Below are positions 1-11,000 of a stretch of 64,000 nt of DNA, in pieces (position 1 is the first letter of the stretch; every line of letters begins with the position of its first letter). The position numbers and the translations under genes are program-made. The DNA lies in the NCBI GenBank assembly GCA_015179045.1, contig WHUZ01000002.1, forward strand, positions 62,001 to 126,000, written 5' to 3'. The DNA comes from Kalaharituber pfeilii (taxonomy: Eukaryota > Ascomycota > Pezizomycetes > Pezizales > Pezizaceae). The notes under the pieces are model-generated. The model had not been told where the DNA came from. It did no database searches and saw only the letters and a list, made by a program, of their open reading frames with translations.

Positions 1-1100
1 TATCACTGATGAGATATTACTACTTGCTCTTGTACTAGGTTCTACTTCAATCCTAGTAGAGGTGACTCTGGTTATAATATAGTAGGCAAGAATCCAACCG
101 ATTTCTTTACTATAACTAGTTTTTACTATAGCAAACGCACTTTCTTTACCTGTATACATAACCCATCCCTTCACTACAGTGAGTTTTTCACTAAAAAGAG
201 GTTTATTATAGCCAGAATTACTTGTATTCAAATTATCATAAGCCTTACTCTATCGAGCTCCTCCTCTACTATCTCCCATATGTTCTAGTGACCCTCATAT
301 CAGTGTAAGTCTCAAATTACCACTTGACAGCATCCTTCCATGCTCTCCGTGCTAGTTATATAGATGAGAGCTAGAAAAATACTAGAGAGGAGAAGAGGTA
401 GCAGAGCCACCTATATAGCTGAATTCTTGGAGGTAGAGCTGCTAGAGACTCAGATATCTGAAGAAGTAGTGGCATTTGCATGCACTCTTCTACCCAATAT
501 ATATGGAGCTTGATTCCAAACCGGTATCTTCAATTCTCCTCCTCTGAAGAGCTAAATAAGATTGAGATTAATAACTAGAAAAATATATAAACTTTTGGAG
601 ATATATATAATAGTACTTACAATGCTATACAATAGATCTTGAGCTTCTACCAACCTTATATTATAATTTAGTTCTCACAACCCCGTTGCCATCAGTAGGC
701 AGGCGAGTAGTGTATTTTAGAATGGGTATAAGCTTATGAGGGCCGGAGGGGGGTATTCTGCAAGGTAGTGAGGTGTATAAAATTGTAGATGCTGGTACTC
801 TAATCCCGGTCGCTTCCTATCCGCAGATCGTATCCTATCCAGTACTGGTATATACTATACTATATTTGGTGATTACTAAAGGGCGACATTTATGACCCCT
901 CTCCATATAAAATTCCTGATTTTTAACTCTGTGAAACACTATAACAAGAAATCAAATAAATAGATATCGCTTCGTAACTTTATTCTTCATTGTCTGATCT
1001 ATCATATTACGACACGAAACTAATTTTATCTAATTATTTTAGTTGCGCTTTAGAGCATTGAAGTTGGGGTGCAATTTACTCCGCGTACAGTTGTCCCCAA
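1..1100. other. AT-rich stretch without a recognisable gene
   Basis: The stretch is AT-rich, stops occur in all frames, and no coding domain is visible. Around 738-760 a purine-rich run (gggccggagggggg) is followed by tattctgc, which could be a polypurine tract next to an LTR, but no second LTR is seen. A decayed transposon is the likeliest content. Confidence 0.4.
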
Positions 1101-1103
1101 CCA

Positions 1104-1200
1104 TAGCCTGTCTCCGGGCTATGAGGGCTTGCCCAGGGACCCTGCCATGGCCACGTGCTACAAGCGGGGTTATGTGATTAAAAAAAAAAAAAAAAAAAAA
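1104..1200 (+). mobile_element. Family-2 retrotransposed tail with poly(A)
   Basis: About 75 bp ending ...CCCTGCCATGGCC...GCGGGGTTATGTGATT and then more than 20 A. The same block recurs with TSDs at 1888-1992, 29776-29831, 36018-36077 and elsewhere, in both orientations. This copy is one of the longer ones and also carries the upstream part (agcctgtctccgggctatgagg). No target-site duplication was found here, so it is probably older. The parent LINE or SINE is not in the window. Confidence 0.7.
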
Positions 1201-1375
1201 ATGCTTCTTGATTTCGGCAGCAGGTGGCTCCGTATCTAAGAATGTTATGATACTGCTAAAAATCACCCCTCAGGATGTTATCATTCCGCACTCAAGGCTG
1301 GAAGTGGCTGAGCACCAGAAAGTTCATGGAGAGTAAGACTTTTTTTTTTTTATATATATCAGTGATTGATGGAGT

Positions 1376-1379
<4 letters not shown>

Positions 1380-1410
<31 letters not shown>

Positions 1411-1449
1411 TCACATGACCCCGCATGCGGCTCTTCGCCATGGCAGGAC
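1380..1449 (-). mobile_element. Family-2 short tail insertion (antisense)
   Basis: A poly(T) run followed by gtcacatgaccccgcatgcgg and gccatggcagg, the reverse complement of the family-2 tail. It is flanked by a 13-bp direct repeat, TGATGGAGTGACT, at 1367-1379 and 1450-1462. This is the signature of target-primed reverse transcription of only ~40 nt of template plus poly(A). Confidence 0.85.
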
Positions 1450-1887
1450 TGATGGAGTGACTGAAACGGACGTCCACTACGCCACGTTTGATGGACAGTT
1501 ACTGAAACGCCAGAATATCAAGGAATTCAGGAACGCGCTGACAGTGCAGACAACCACACTCAGGATATTATTGTTCTGCACTCATGCAGGATGATAGTTA
1601 AGGAGGATACCGAAGTAGATATCCAAGTATTGGAGTAGGTGGCTTGGCAGCGTTGTAGATAACTGTGGGCATGGGTCTGAGCATGTGTTGTACGTACTAC
1701 TAAATTGGCGGTGACGCTTAAAATAGATTAATAGCTAGCGTCGCTTACCCCTACCTGCATCCAGTCAGAAAAAGTGACTGAGTCACAGTCACTATGGAGC
1801 ACCTTATGATTCAGGGGATATTGGACGACTGTCTACTCTGCAGCGGCGAAGTAGCTGTATGTGGAACCCTGCATGTGTGAGAGACCT

Positions 1888-1992
1888 TAAGCCTGCCTTC
1901 GGGCTTTGAGGGTCTAGAACCAGGGGCCCTGCCATGGTGAAGAGCCGCATGCGGGGTCACGTGAAAAAAAAAAAAAAAAAAAAAAAAAATGT
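1888..1992 (+). mobile_element. Family-2 tail insertion, longer copy
   Basis: About 75 bp plus ~28 A, flanked by the 12-bp direct repeat TGTGAGAGACCT (1876-1887 and 1993-2004). The element reads taagcctgccttcgggctt...ccctgccatggtgaag...gcggggtcacgtg-A(n). The extra 5' sequence shows that the shorter copies elsewhere are 5'-truncated versions of a longer RNA. Confidence 0.85.
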
Positions 1993-2004
1993 TGTGAGAG
2001 ACCT

Positions 2005-2721
2005 CAGTAGCTGTACCACATTACGATTAACAGATGATGTGCATCCAGGGCGCACAAGGCCTATGTGGGGTTTTCAGGACCCCGGGTGCTTCAGGGCGAT
2101 TTTTTTTTTTTTTTGCCGATGGGAGTGTGATCTGGAGTCAAGTGATCCCATGAAATTATTCCAATTTTTCTTCAGATGAAGCAACAACAAAAACCGGCTT
2201 CTGCGGATTACGATAGTGTACATATTCTCATACATTCGATGTTCGATGTAAGAGGATCGGACCCCTACGAGAACTATGGTTTGATGCTGCAAAATCTTGG
2301 GGAACCTCACCGGCCGGCTGTTCACCCTAATAACTTCACCGATCTCGCGTGATGAGAAGGAATCCTCACAATTGTAAGCACCAGTCTCAATCTATCCAGG
2401 TGCTTACTCGCCCGTCAAAAATCACACATGACACCAAACAAACACACAGCAGGCGATTGTGCACAAGTCTATAAGTATGGCCAATTTTCTGTCCTCTGTC
2501 TCCTTTCTTTCAATATCACGAACAGTGTTCAGCAGCAAGGCAGCTTTCGTGCACTGCCTTCAAGTGCAATCCTTTCTTTTACGACTTTCTCCTGGGCTGG
2601 CCCCATATAGTTTTTTTACCTTCTTGCTTCTAGTATTTCATTCTGTTAACCACTATCTTCTAACCTGACCCATCGTGCCTATTTCTACACAATATAACAT
2701 TAACCTCGAGCTCATCACAAA
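2005..2721. other. Upstream region of the 2722 gene
   Basis: No convincing gene. A 14-T run at 2101-2114 flanked by gcgat/gccgat may be another decayed poly(A) insertion. The last ~250 bp before the ATG at 2722 are pyrimidine-rich, as is usual for fungal promoters, and hold a possible TATA-like ctataagtat near 2469. Confidence 0.35.
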
Positions 2722-3789
2722 ATGAAGTTCTCAGATTTCCAAAGTATCCTCGGCCTCCTGCTGCTCCTGTGCAGCCACGTGCTCGCAGCCGGTATCGAAC
2801 TCGAAGAAGTGGAGTGGGAGGTCCCAAACCGTGTGCCCGGGAAGAATAAGCCACTTTACGGCTACATGGGCACCATTACACTCCCTGAGGAGATCACCAT
2901 GACCCAGTTGATGACTGACACCCAAGAGACCATGCGTATGCTTCGAGATCGGCTCCAGAAGGAACGGCCGGATCGCAAAACTTGGCCCGGAGCGCTTTCT
3001 GGCTTTACTGTAGACCGCAAGAAAATCTATTTCGCCACCTCAATAAAAGGCCCTGGGAGAGTTCCCGGCAAGGCAGGCAAAGCAATGCGCATTCAGAAGC
3101 AGGTCATCAAAGCTCTAGAGGCCTGTAATGCCAGAGACCCTAATAGGAAGGGACACAATAATAGCGGCAAGTGCGGAGAAATCATGACGACGAATGCGTG
3201 GTTCAAGGAAAATGGGCCAAATTCGAGCCTGGTTAATCAGGACAACAAGCTGATGGTCACTGTCGCCGGAAGTGGGCGTGCAATCCCGCCATGCCAGGAC
3301 AGTCATAAGGATGAAATCGGGACCATTTTTGGGTGCTGTGAGTACTTGCACGAGTTGGGGTTCAAGCCGGGTCAGGTGCATGGATGGGAGGACCAAACTT
3401 GCCCGCCGCCGAACAGCCCGACCGCCCCCAATAAGCCGGAAACGCAGCCAGAGACCTCTACACCCCAGAAGCCGGAAACGCAGCCAGAGACCTCTACACC
3501 CCAGAAGCCGGAAACGAACCCAAACCCTACACCCCCGAAGCCGGAAACGAAGCCAAACCCTACACCCCCGAAGCCGGAAACGAAGCCAAAGACCCCTGCA
3601 CCCCCGAAGCAGCCAAAAACCCCCGCACCCCCGAAGCCGGAAACGAACCCAAAGACCCCTCCACCCCAGCAGCCGCCGGTAACAAGGCCGAAGACGCCGA
3701 CTACCAATCCACGTACGGTCAAGAAGCCTGCGGTCAAGAAGGCAACCAAAAGGGCCCCAGTTCGCCGGCACGCAAGGATGTTTGGTTAA
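2722..3789 (+). CDS. Secreted Cys-rich protein, possible deaminase-like fold, with C-terminal KPET tandem repeats
   Basis: Intronless, 355 aa. Residues 1-23 form a signal peptide (hydrophobic LGLLLLL core, cut near LAA/G), so the product is probably secreted. Residues ~24-227 are a globular part. It contains GKCGE at 149-153, PPC at 189-191 and GCC at 204-206. The order C-G-E then P-C...C recalls the zinc site of deaminase-fold proteins of the YwqJ-like group found in some fungi, but the Cys-to-Cys spacing is longer than usual, so this is only a suggestion. From ~238 to ~335 come tandem Pro-rich repeats: KPETQPETSTPQ twice, then shorter KPETxPxxPP units. The C-terminus is very basic (KKPAVKKATKRAPVRRHAR). 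The ATG at 2722 is in a good context (acaaaATGa). It could be a secreted effector or cell-wall protein. The deaminase idea is weak; secretion and the repeats are firm. Confidence 0.65.
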   Translation: MKFSDFQSILGLLLLLCSHVLAAGIELEEVEWEVPNRVPGKNKPLYGYMGTITLPEEITMTQLMTDTQETMRMLRDRLQKERPDRKTWPGALSGFTVDRKKIYFATSIKGPGRVPGKAGKAMRIQKQVIKALEACNARDPNRKGHNNSGKCGEIMTTNAWFKENGPNSSLVNQDNKLMVTVAGSGRAIPPCQDSHKDEIGTIFGCCEYLHELGFKPGQVHGWEDQTCPPPNSPTAPNKPETQPETSTPQKPETQPETSTPQKPETNPNPTPPKPETKPNPTPPKPETKPKTPAPPKQPKTPAPPKPETNPKTPPPQQPPVTRPKTPTTNPRTVKKPAVKKATKRAPVRRHARMFG

Positions 3790-4420
3790 TCATAAAATAT
3801 TTGAAGTGGGTGTGTCTGAGCTTGGAAGCTGATGTCTTGGAGAGCTACGTTGAGAGGAGACATATGATTAGTTTATGTCCCACAGTTATCATGTATAGAT
3901 AATATTAATTGATGATTCTTTTCTTATACCTTCTGGGAACTTTACTGAGATCCAATCATGGGATCGAAATGTACCCTTCAATTGCCCGTGAAGACATGCC
4001 GTAGAAGCAATTAATTGAGTTGCAGTGACATCAAATGAGTATTTAGCTCCATATGAATTTTCTAGTCTGCTTGGGAACACTTGTTTGACCGCGAACAGAC
4101 TATGTTTTTGAGAAACAAGTAGTGTTCTTCATGAAAACGGTCTAGCGAAAAACACGCAGTGTAGTGAAGATTATGAATGTACTTACATTACTTGTATGGA
4201 TTTACATACTCGCTTATGACCTAGGGTCATAGTGAGCTTTCACAACTACTATCTATAAGATAACAGTAATGCAACAAGATCATCAATCTCATCTTCCTGG
4301 GGAGCATCAAATACACAAGCATCGACTATAGCCAGAATATGCAACTCTGACTGTTTCTCTAAATGCCTATCAATTCACACAAAAAAGCTTCAAACTCTAC
4401 AAGCATGGCTCCAGTCTTCC
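3790..4420. other. Intergenic region, nothing recognised
   Basis: AT-rich intergenic DNA downstream of the secreted-protein gene. No open frame with protein-like composition and no repeat of note. Confidence 0.4.
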
Positions 4421-4424
4421 ACCA

Positions 4425-4590
4425 GCAGCAGCGACAGCAGTAGTAGCAGCAATGGCGACATCGGTGGCGGCAGCAGAGGTAGCAGCAGTGGTGGCAGCAG
4501 CGATAGCAAGTGATAGCAGCAGCGGTGACACCAGTTTTATCGATGGCAGCAGTAATGGTGGTAGCAGTGACAGCAACAGAGTGGTAAATA
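4425..4590. repeat. Imperfect GCA/GGC trinucleotide repeat
   Basis: Runs of gcagcagc, gtagcagca and ggtggcagca. Read either way they give Ala/Ser/Gly-rich peptides without other features, so a simple repeat is preferred over a gene. Confidence 0.75.
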
Positions 4591-4639
4591 ACAAGACTGA
4601 GTGGTAAAGTGGGGTAGTCTAAGATGTATTAGTATAAGC

Positions 4640-4875
4640 GTGTCCGGTATAGCAAATATTATTTGTATGGAGACAAGGGGGTAGTTGTCGGGGGTTTCTG
4701 TCCGATCCGGTATTGTTAGGGCGTCCGGTATAGCAAGGGCAATTAAACTTATGTCCGAATCGGAGGCCATCCGGTATAGCAAGGGCAATTAAACTTATGT
4801 CCGAATCAGAGGCCATCCGGTATAGCAAGGTTTCCGGTATAGCGAGGTCCGGTATAGCAAGGTTAGACTGTACAG
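4640..4875. repeat. Repeated pogo-like terminal units ending in TA
   Basis: ccggtatagcaagg recurs, including two tandem ~46-bp units (ccggtatagcaagggcaatt...gaggccat). The block ends CCGGTATAGCAAGGTTAGACTG followed by TA. Reversed, this reads CAGTCTAACCTTGCTATACC, the look of a pogo/Tigger-type terminal repeat. It abuts a second such terminus at 4876. Confidence 0.6.
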
Positions 4876-5130
4876 TCAGACCTTGCTATAACGAACCCCG
4901 CTATAGCGAAAACCTTACTATGGTTGCGGACGCCTTTAATTAACACATTTTGATCCTAAATTTCAAAACCCGATAAAGAACACAACAAAAATCGTAAAAA
5001 TGTCAAACTGCATATAGATATGAACAGAATTGAGTAAAGAATCAATCTATGTTGCGTTTTTAATTTTGCAAATTTCTGTAAAAAAGTTATCGGAAGTTAA
5101 AGAAAAGCAAATTTTGGTGAGAGACCCCTA
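4876..5130 (+). mobile_element. Left end of a decayed pogo-like DNA transposon
   Basis: Immediately after a TA dinucleotide the sequence starts CAGTCAGACCTTGCTATAAC, then further ccgctatagcg units and AT-rich DNA. CAGT-start ends with TA duplication are typical of the pogo branch of Tc1/mariner. No transposase frame or matching right end was found. Confidence 0.5.
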
Positions 5131-5280
5131 ACTGAGTTGCATACTACTAGTACAGATTAGGTAAGATTATGTATTAGTAAGCAGAAACCTTTCTTAAAAG
5201 AGTTAAGTCTAAACATCAGCAAAAATATTTTTTCCGCCGCAGCTCTTTTAACACACACGTTGTGGGCGCATTACTATATT

Positions 5281-5335
5281 TTTTTTTTTTTTTTATTTCA
5301 TTACTCGCGTGCCGCCCTGGGGGCTATGGCGAGGT
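5281..5335 (-). mobile_element. Family-1 short LINE-tail insertion (antisense)
   Basis: poly(T), then atttcattactcgcgtgccgcc and gggctatggcgag, the reverse complement of the 3' tail shared by the LINEs in this window. It is flanked by the 13-bp duplication GCATTACTATATT (5268-5280 and 5336-5348). Only ~40 bp of LINE sequence was copied. Confidence 0.9.
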
Positions 5336-5349
5336 GCATTACTATATTG

Positions 5350-5540
5350 TGGGCGAACAACCTCTGTTGCTAGCAGTATGGGCGCATCGCCCTTGACACT
5401 TACATTGTGAGTGCAAACTGTCTATTTGCTAGCAGTGTAGGCGCATGATCATTAACACTTACATTGTGAGCACACAATGTCTATTTGCTAGCAGTGTGGG
5501 TGTAATCACAGTTAACATCAACATCTCAGGCGTCAGCACG
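5350..5540. repeat. Minisatellite, unit ~75 bp
   Basis: About two and a half copies of a unit containing ttgctagcagtgtgggcgca and cttacattgtgag. The family-1 tail at 5281-5335 inserted at the edge of this array, since gtgggcgcattactatattgtgggcg is continuous when the insertion is removed. Confidence 0.7.
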
Positions 5541-5789
5541 CCGACCCTTTGCGTGCTCAATCTAGCTGGAATAAGCTGCTCCGCCCACCACGGGCTGGAT
5601 ATTGTAACCATCGCCTGTAGTAGAATATAGTGCTTCCGTGCTTGCGCTTATTGTATTCCACACTTGCTCATGTATCCCAATATGCAATTATGCAGCAATT
5701 TATCAATTTATTGAATGACGACTAAAACTATGTACAAAACTAAACAAATTCCCATGCCCACTACACCCACATCGTCATCATCAAATTGG

Positions 5790-6375
5790 CCTGAAGCTGC
5801 TGCTCACCGTAGGCGTGCTGTTGAAATCGCGCCGTTGAGTGGCAGCTGCTATAGCTGTCAGATTGAGCTCATTTTGCCTGATCTCGCGCCGCCGAGATCT
5901 GCCATACCTGTCAAATTCAGCGTATTCTGCAGTTATATCGCGGCGTTGAGAGGGGCCTGCCATACCTGTCAATAGAGCCCATACTACAGGATATCGTGCC
6001 GTCAAGAGGGGCCTGCCATACCTGTCAATTGAGCTCGTTCCACTTCATTCGCGACGCGGAAAGGGCACTGCCATACCTGTCAAATTCGGCTCATTCTGAC
6101 TCATCGCGTACCGCCGAGTGGGACCTGCTATACCTGTCAATAGAGCTCATTTTGCAGCATATCGTGGTGTCGAGTGGGACCTGCCATGCCTGTCGATAGA
6201 GCTCATTCTGTAGCGTATCGAGCGCCGTCGAGAGGGCCTGCCATACCTGTTAAGTTGAGCTCATGTTGCCATATCTGTTAACATAGCTCATTCTGTAGCA
6301 TATCACGCCGTCGAGAGGGGCCTGCCATACCTGTCAAATTCAGCTCACGTTGCCACATCCCGCGCCGTCAAGTGC
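5790..6375 (+). repeat. Satellite array, ~57-bp unit, forward orientation
   Basis: About ten diverged units with the core CCTGCCATACCTGTCAA, then ttgagctcattctgcagc, then atatcgcgccgtcgagagggg. The same unit occurs in reverse orientation at 7335-7920 and 14480-14600, so the two arrays form a large inverted repeat. Confidence 0.85.
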
Positions 6376-7046
6376 AGTGGAGGGGAGTGTATAGGGGTGT
6401 GGACAGAAGCAAACGGCGGACCACCTGGCCTTCAGGTGTGAGGAGGTGGAATACCCGGCAGGGTGGGAAAGTGGGAAGATATGGATGAGAAAGGGTGGAA
6501 AAGCAAGAGAACGGGGAAGAGGTGGATGTACTTGGGGAGTTTTTCGAAAATTGACTGCCCTGAAGATTGTCAGGTATATCAGGCAGGCGTATTAAGTATA
6601 TTGAGCGCACGAATGAGATATTGGGCATATTGAACATATGAGTATATTGAGTGTGCACATCAGATATTGTGTGCATCCATGAGAGATTGGGCACATTGGG
6701 CATATTGGCATATTGGACATGTTGAGTATGTTGAGCGCGTTCTTGTCACTAGCATATTGACGGTTGAGTATAATAAGTAAAATTGGGATGTTGACAACTG
6801 TGTAGTATGCCGAATATCTCATGCATGCTGATGTGTGCACTCAACATACTGGAGATACCCAGTATCTCATATGTGCACTCAATATGCTTGATGCGCCTGT
6901 CACCTGATATGCCCAATATTTTCAGGGCGGTCAATTATCTCAATCTGGCAATATCACAGCATGCCTAAGATGCCCTCTTAGGACATTGCTCAATTGAATT
7001 CACACTGTTGCAAAGTGAAGTCCGGAATATCGGCCACTGGGCGGGC
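6376..7046. repeat. Spacer with degenerate short repeats
   Basis: Between the inverted satellite arrays. From ~6580 to 6930 variations of gcatattgagtatattgagcgcac recur in both directions, giving a low-complexity sequence rich in ATATTG and TGCACTCAA. No gene is supported. Confidence 0.5.
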
Positions 7047-7059
7047 CATTTGCTGGGCT

Positions 7060-7119
7060 TTTTTTTTTTTTTTTTTTTTTGTCACGTTACCCCGCTTGCA
7101 GCTGCTCGCCATGGCAGGG
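7060..7119 (-). mobile_element. Family-2 short tail insertion (antisense)
   Basis: poly(T), then gtcacgttaccccgcttgca and gctcgccatggcaggg. Flanked by CATTTGCTGGGCT at 7047-7059 and 7120-7132 (13-bp target duplication). Confidence 0.9.
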
Positions 7120-7334
7120 CATTTGCTGGGCTGCTTACCGGACCACTCATTGGGCCACTCATTGGGCCGCTCATTCGGGCGGCCACTGCAGCCGCTGGAT
7201 GTTACCCACAGGGGTCGGCTGGTGCGAATGACAGGGTGTGATAAAGTAGGCTGTTGATTAGTACACTTCGAGCTTGCCGCTTGACACTGCCGGAATTACC
7301 CCTCATCGAATTCAGCTGCTGACGCGCTGAGACG

Positions 7335-7922
7335 TGTTGTTTACAGCTCAACGTAACAGGTATGGCAGGCCCTCTCGGCGGCGCGATATGCTGCAGAATG
7401 AGCACTGTTAACAGGTATGGCAGCTAGTGAGCGGCACGAGCTACTCGAGCCTAGATTGATTATATATATAATATTGACAAACTAAACTAAACTAAGCTAA
7501 ATTTTCATCTTTCTCACTACTATCAGCTAAATTGAGCATTTTGAAGTTGTTGGTAGGTCAGAATGAGCTCCAAGTCTCTAATTATTACTATAGTAGGTAT
7601 TTACAGTTTATGAAACCTTGCACTGGCTAAGCATTTTAGCGAGCTGGCAAGAAAAACACTAGTATGATCTTGGCTCGTTTGAGCTCGAGCTGGCTCGGCT
7701 CGTGCCGCTCACTAATGGCAGCCCCTCTCGCCGGCACGCGATATGGCAACATGAGCTCTGTTAACAGGTATGGCAGGCCCTCTCGACGGCGCTCGATATG
7801 CTACAGAATGAGCTCTGTTAACAGGTATGGCAGGTCCCTCTCGACGGCGCGATATACTGCAGAACAATTTCTTTTAACATGTATAGCAGCCCCTCTTGAC
7901 GGCGCGATGTATGGTGGAATAA
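7335..7922 (-). repeat. Satellite array, ~57-bp unit, reverse orientation (left part)
   Basis: Units read ggtatggcaggccctctcga, cggcgcgatatgctgcagaa, tgagctctgttaaca: the reverse complement of the 5790-6375 array. A MITE (7427-7712) and LINE A (from 7923) both sit inside it. The array resumes at 14480 beyond LINE A. Confidence 0.85.
7427..7712. mobile_element. TA-flanked MITE, copy 1 (286 bp)
   Basis: Ends are inverted repeats: GTGAGCGGCACGAGC at the left and its complement GCTCGTGCCGCTCAC at the right. Flanked by TA on both sides (7425-7426, 7713-7714). The interior is AT-rich and nearly identical to copy 2 at 16818-17127, which is 24 bp longer near its left end. No coding capacity. TA duplication and ~15-bp TIRs suggest a Tc1/mariner-type parent. 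Confidence 0.85.
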
Positions 7923-8035
7923 TTTTTTTTTTTTTTTTATATCAATACTCGCGTGCCGCCCTATGGGCTATGGCGAGGTCTAGTTACATCAAAACAAAGT
8001 ACAAGTACGGAACAATAGAAGTAAATCCCCCGGGG

Positions 8036-11000
8036 CTAACCCCTCGCCCATTCCAAAATTCCTATCACTCCCCGAAGGCCCTCCCCTTCATCTTGGTCAC
8101 CCAAGGGTCTGCACAATCCATCCTCACCCCTTGGGCATCTCTGCTTCCAGACTCTACATTGAGACAATATGTGAAGGGTCGTTTCTTCAGCCTCGCCGCA
8201 CCACCGGCATTCCGGGCTGTCAGCTGTGCCGACCTTGAATTTCCAGCGCCGGAGGCCCTTGCCTCCAAGGATGCCAGCTAGCGTTGCGACCCTATTGCCT
8301 AGTCTGCGTAGTGGCCTATATGACATATGCAGTCTGTTTCTTTCGGCCGCTCTCCTTGCTTTGGCCTCTTGTTTCATCCCGTCCTCCGTGACAATCTCGT
8401 TTTGATATGGCAGCTGTGTACCAACCTTGGCTGCTCGATCTGCTTCGGTGTTGCCTGGGATTCCTTTATGACCTTTGACCCACATTACCGCTATGTCAAG
8501 GTCGCCCCTTTCGTTTCACCGGTCCCAAGCCTCCCTTACTCGCTGTGCTGGCCCTTTGTGTGTTGGTTCCCCTTCGGCGATCCTTTGTAGCTTGGTTATT
8601 GCAGTCTGGGAGTCTGTGATGATCAGTAGTTCAGTGAATCGGCTTGTAAGGGCATCCTCCATGGCAATCAATTCCGCGTCATTTACTGTACTGAGAGCTC
8701 CCAGATATGTGGAAGTCCGTTTCTGGGTGTGCTGGGAGAACGAGCCTGCCCCAGTAGAGTCACCTATTCGGCTCCCATCTGTATAGACGCTGACCCAGCC
8801 TTGGTCTTCTGCTTCGGCAATAGCTGCCATCCATTCTTCAGCTGAGGTATCGGCTGGGAGTGTGAGAAATGTAGCTAATGGAAGAGGTCTTCTATGATGT
8901 AGCGATCCCCTGAGGTATGTGGTGTCCTGGTCTTCTCTTTGTAGCAGTTCTCCCATAAACCGGAGTGTGCGTGCTTCCACCCGTATGCTTTCTCCGTCTG
9001 CGAATGTGCTGATCGACTCAAGGTTAGCCAGTCCTTCTACTATATCTCTTCTTGTCCCCCATGGAGCCCTAGTGATCTCTCTAGCCACCACATACTGCCA
9101 TCTTTCCAGAGTGTCTAGTTTCTGCCTGGCTGGAGATCCTTGTGCATAGTCCATCCAGGCCCAACATCCCCACATCCCTATATTACGGGCTATGCTAGTG
9201 TATAGTTGTCGTTTTTTCTCTGGCGCTATGGGTGTTAGTCTCGTCACTACATTCCAGGCTGCTTTGGCTAAGTGTAATCTCTTGTTGAAGTGAGTACCAA
9301 ATTTCAGTTCCCAATCGACTGTCAGTCCTACCAGCCTGTATTCTGGACCCTTTACTCCTATTATTAGTGTCTCGGACTTGTCAGGGTCGATTTGGTAACC
9401 CTCACTCGCTGCCTCTGTAATGAGCTTCGTCCGGTGCTCCTTTATGGCTCGTCTTAATCTGGGCAGTGATCTGTGTGAGATTACACTATGAAAGTCATCA
9501 ACATAAGACCTTGTAAAGTTCGTTTCGTCCATGCGTTCAGCTACTGGTGCTACTCCTATCAGGAATAGTACTGGTGAGAGTGGTGATCCCTGTGGCGTCC
9601 CATCCGTCATTCTGCCAGTAGCATGCTTGCGCCCATCCCAGTGTAGGCTAAAGTTGTTTGGCATCAAGAATGCCTCAACGAATGCTGCTAAATTGATATT
9701 GACTCCTTTTATTCGGTCTACCACTCTGTCTCTCCTAAGGAAGTTAAACGCTGACTTAATATCATCTCCAACCATGGCCACCCACTCCTTCCTATTGAGT
9801 CGCATTTTTATCTCCTTCAAGGTCTGTCTTTGAAGGTCTTCTGCCCCTCTCTTTGGTCTTCCTCCCAATTGCGAGTCTCGGAACAGGGTGTCCTGCCTTT
9901 GTAGAAGGTCTGCTATGACTTTTTGGCCTAATTTGGCAGCTGTATTGAGTAGTGTTATCGGCCTCCAGCTGCTGATCTGGTCCCTGGGCTTTCCTTTCTT
10001 CAGAATCATCACTACATCAAATCCCCTAGCAAAGTCGTAGCTTACCATTAATGTAGTCTACGATTTTCTCACGTACTGCCGCCCATAGGGTAGTGTTTCT
10101 CAGCATCTTTAGCAATCCGTATTGGATACCATCTGGGCCGGGGGCTGATTTGGACTTAGTTCGGATGAGTGCCTTATCTATAGCTCTCCGTGCTTGCTCT
10201 TTGTCAATCGTGATACCTACTGGTGTAAGTCGTGGTTTCTCAACATTACTGGCTTTGCTGATGAAGTTGCGCTCTATAAATGCCTTAGCGATCTCCTCTT
10301 CAGTACCTGGGATGCCCATGAGGTCCTTCTGTCTAAAAGGGTCCCTGGCTAGCCTAAATATATCCCACGGGGAAGTTATCCTCTCCTCCTCCAGGTAGTC
10401 TTCCCAATAGGTCTTCTTCTTCTCCCTTATTAAGTCTCTTAGAATTCGTCTAGCTCTAGTCCTCTCAGTATTGGATGCGCCACTATTCCGGCGTAATATT
10501 GTACGTGTTATATAGCGAGCTTCCTTAACCTCCTTATCGAACCATCGTTTAGATCTATGTGTTATATAACATCGTCATAGCCATAGGCGCATACGATTAA
10601 TAAATAAAAAAAAAAAAAAAATTGTGTTATATAGGCTGTCTTTGTGAATTTTCGTCCCAAATCGCATAGCAGCTCGTAACCATCCACTCCATTGGCCAGT
10701 TTTTTATTGCCCCATTTCTCTACAAACTCTTCCCACTTGTTCCAGTCTGTTACTCTTATTGTCTTGGTCGTTGTGTTGAGCTTGCGGAGTTCACCAATAA
10801 TCATAGCATGATCAGAACCAGCAATCCATGAAACTCCCTGGTTTTTCCAGTCTCCATTTCTCGCGAATACCAGGTCTAGGGTCGCTGTTCTGACAATGTT
10901 GTCTATCGTTCTTGCCCATGTCACTGTGCCTTTAGTAATACTCTCTCACATCCTGTCTATCCGACCAGTCCTGATGATGACTGTTACAGTCTCCTATGAT

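Noticed and set aside
738..790. Polypurine tract and LTR-like start
   Set aside because: No second LTR, primer-binding site or gag-pol sequence in reach, so an LTR retrotransposon is not claimed.
1934..2179. Short frames containing poly-Lys or poly-Phe runs (also near 1039, 6994, 14555, 31579)
   Set aside because: The runs are the poly(A)/poly(T) tails of retro-insertions read through; they are not genes.
3115..3771. Long open frames on the minus strand opposite the secreted-protein gene
   Set aside because: They arise from the Pro/Lys-rich repeat codons read backwards; composition is Leu/Arg or Gly/Phe repetitive and no start context or domain supports them.
5350..6375. CRISPR-like regular repeats
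   Set aside because: Units are contiguous diverged satellites without unique spacers, in a eukaryotic genome.
8475..8786. Plus-strand frames across LINE A (8327-12807)
   Set aside because: They are shadows of the real minus-strand ORF1/ORF2, which carry recognisable RT, RNase H and zinc motifs.
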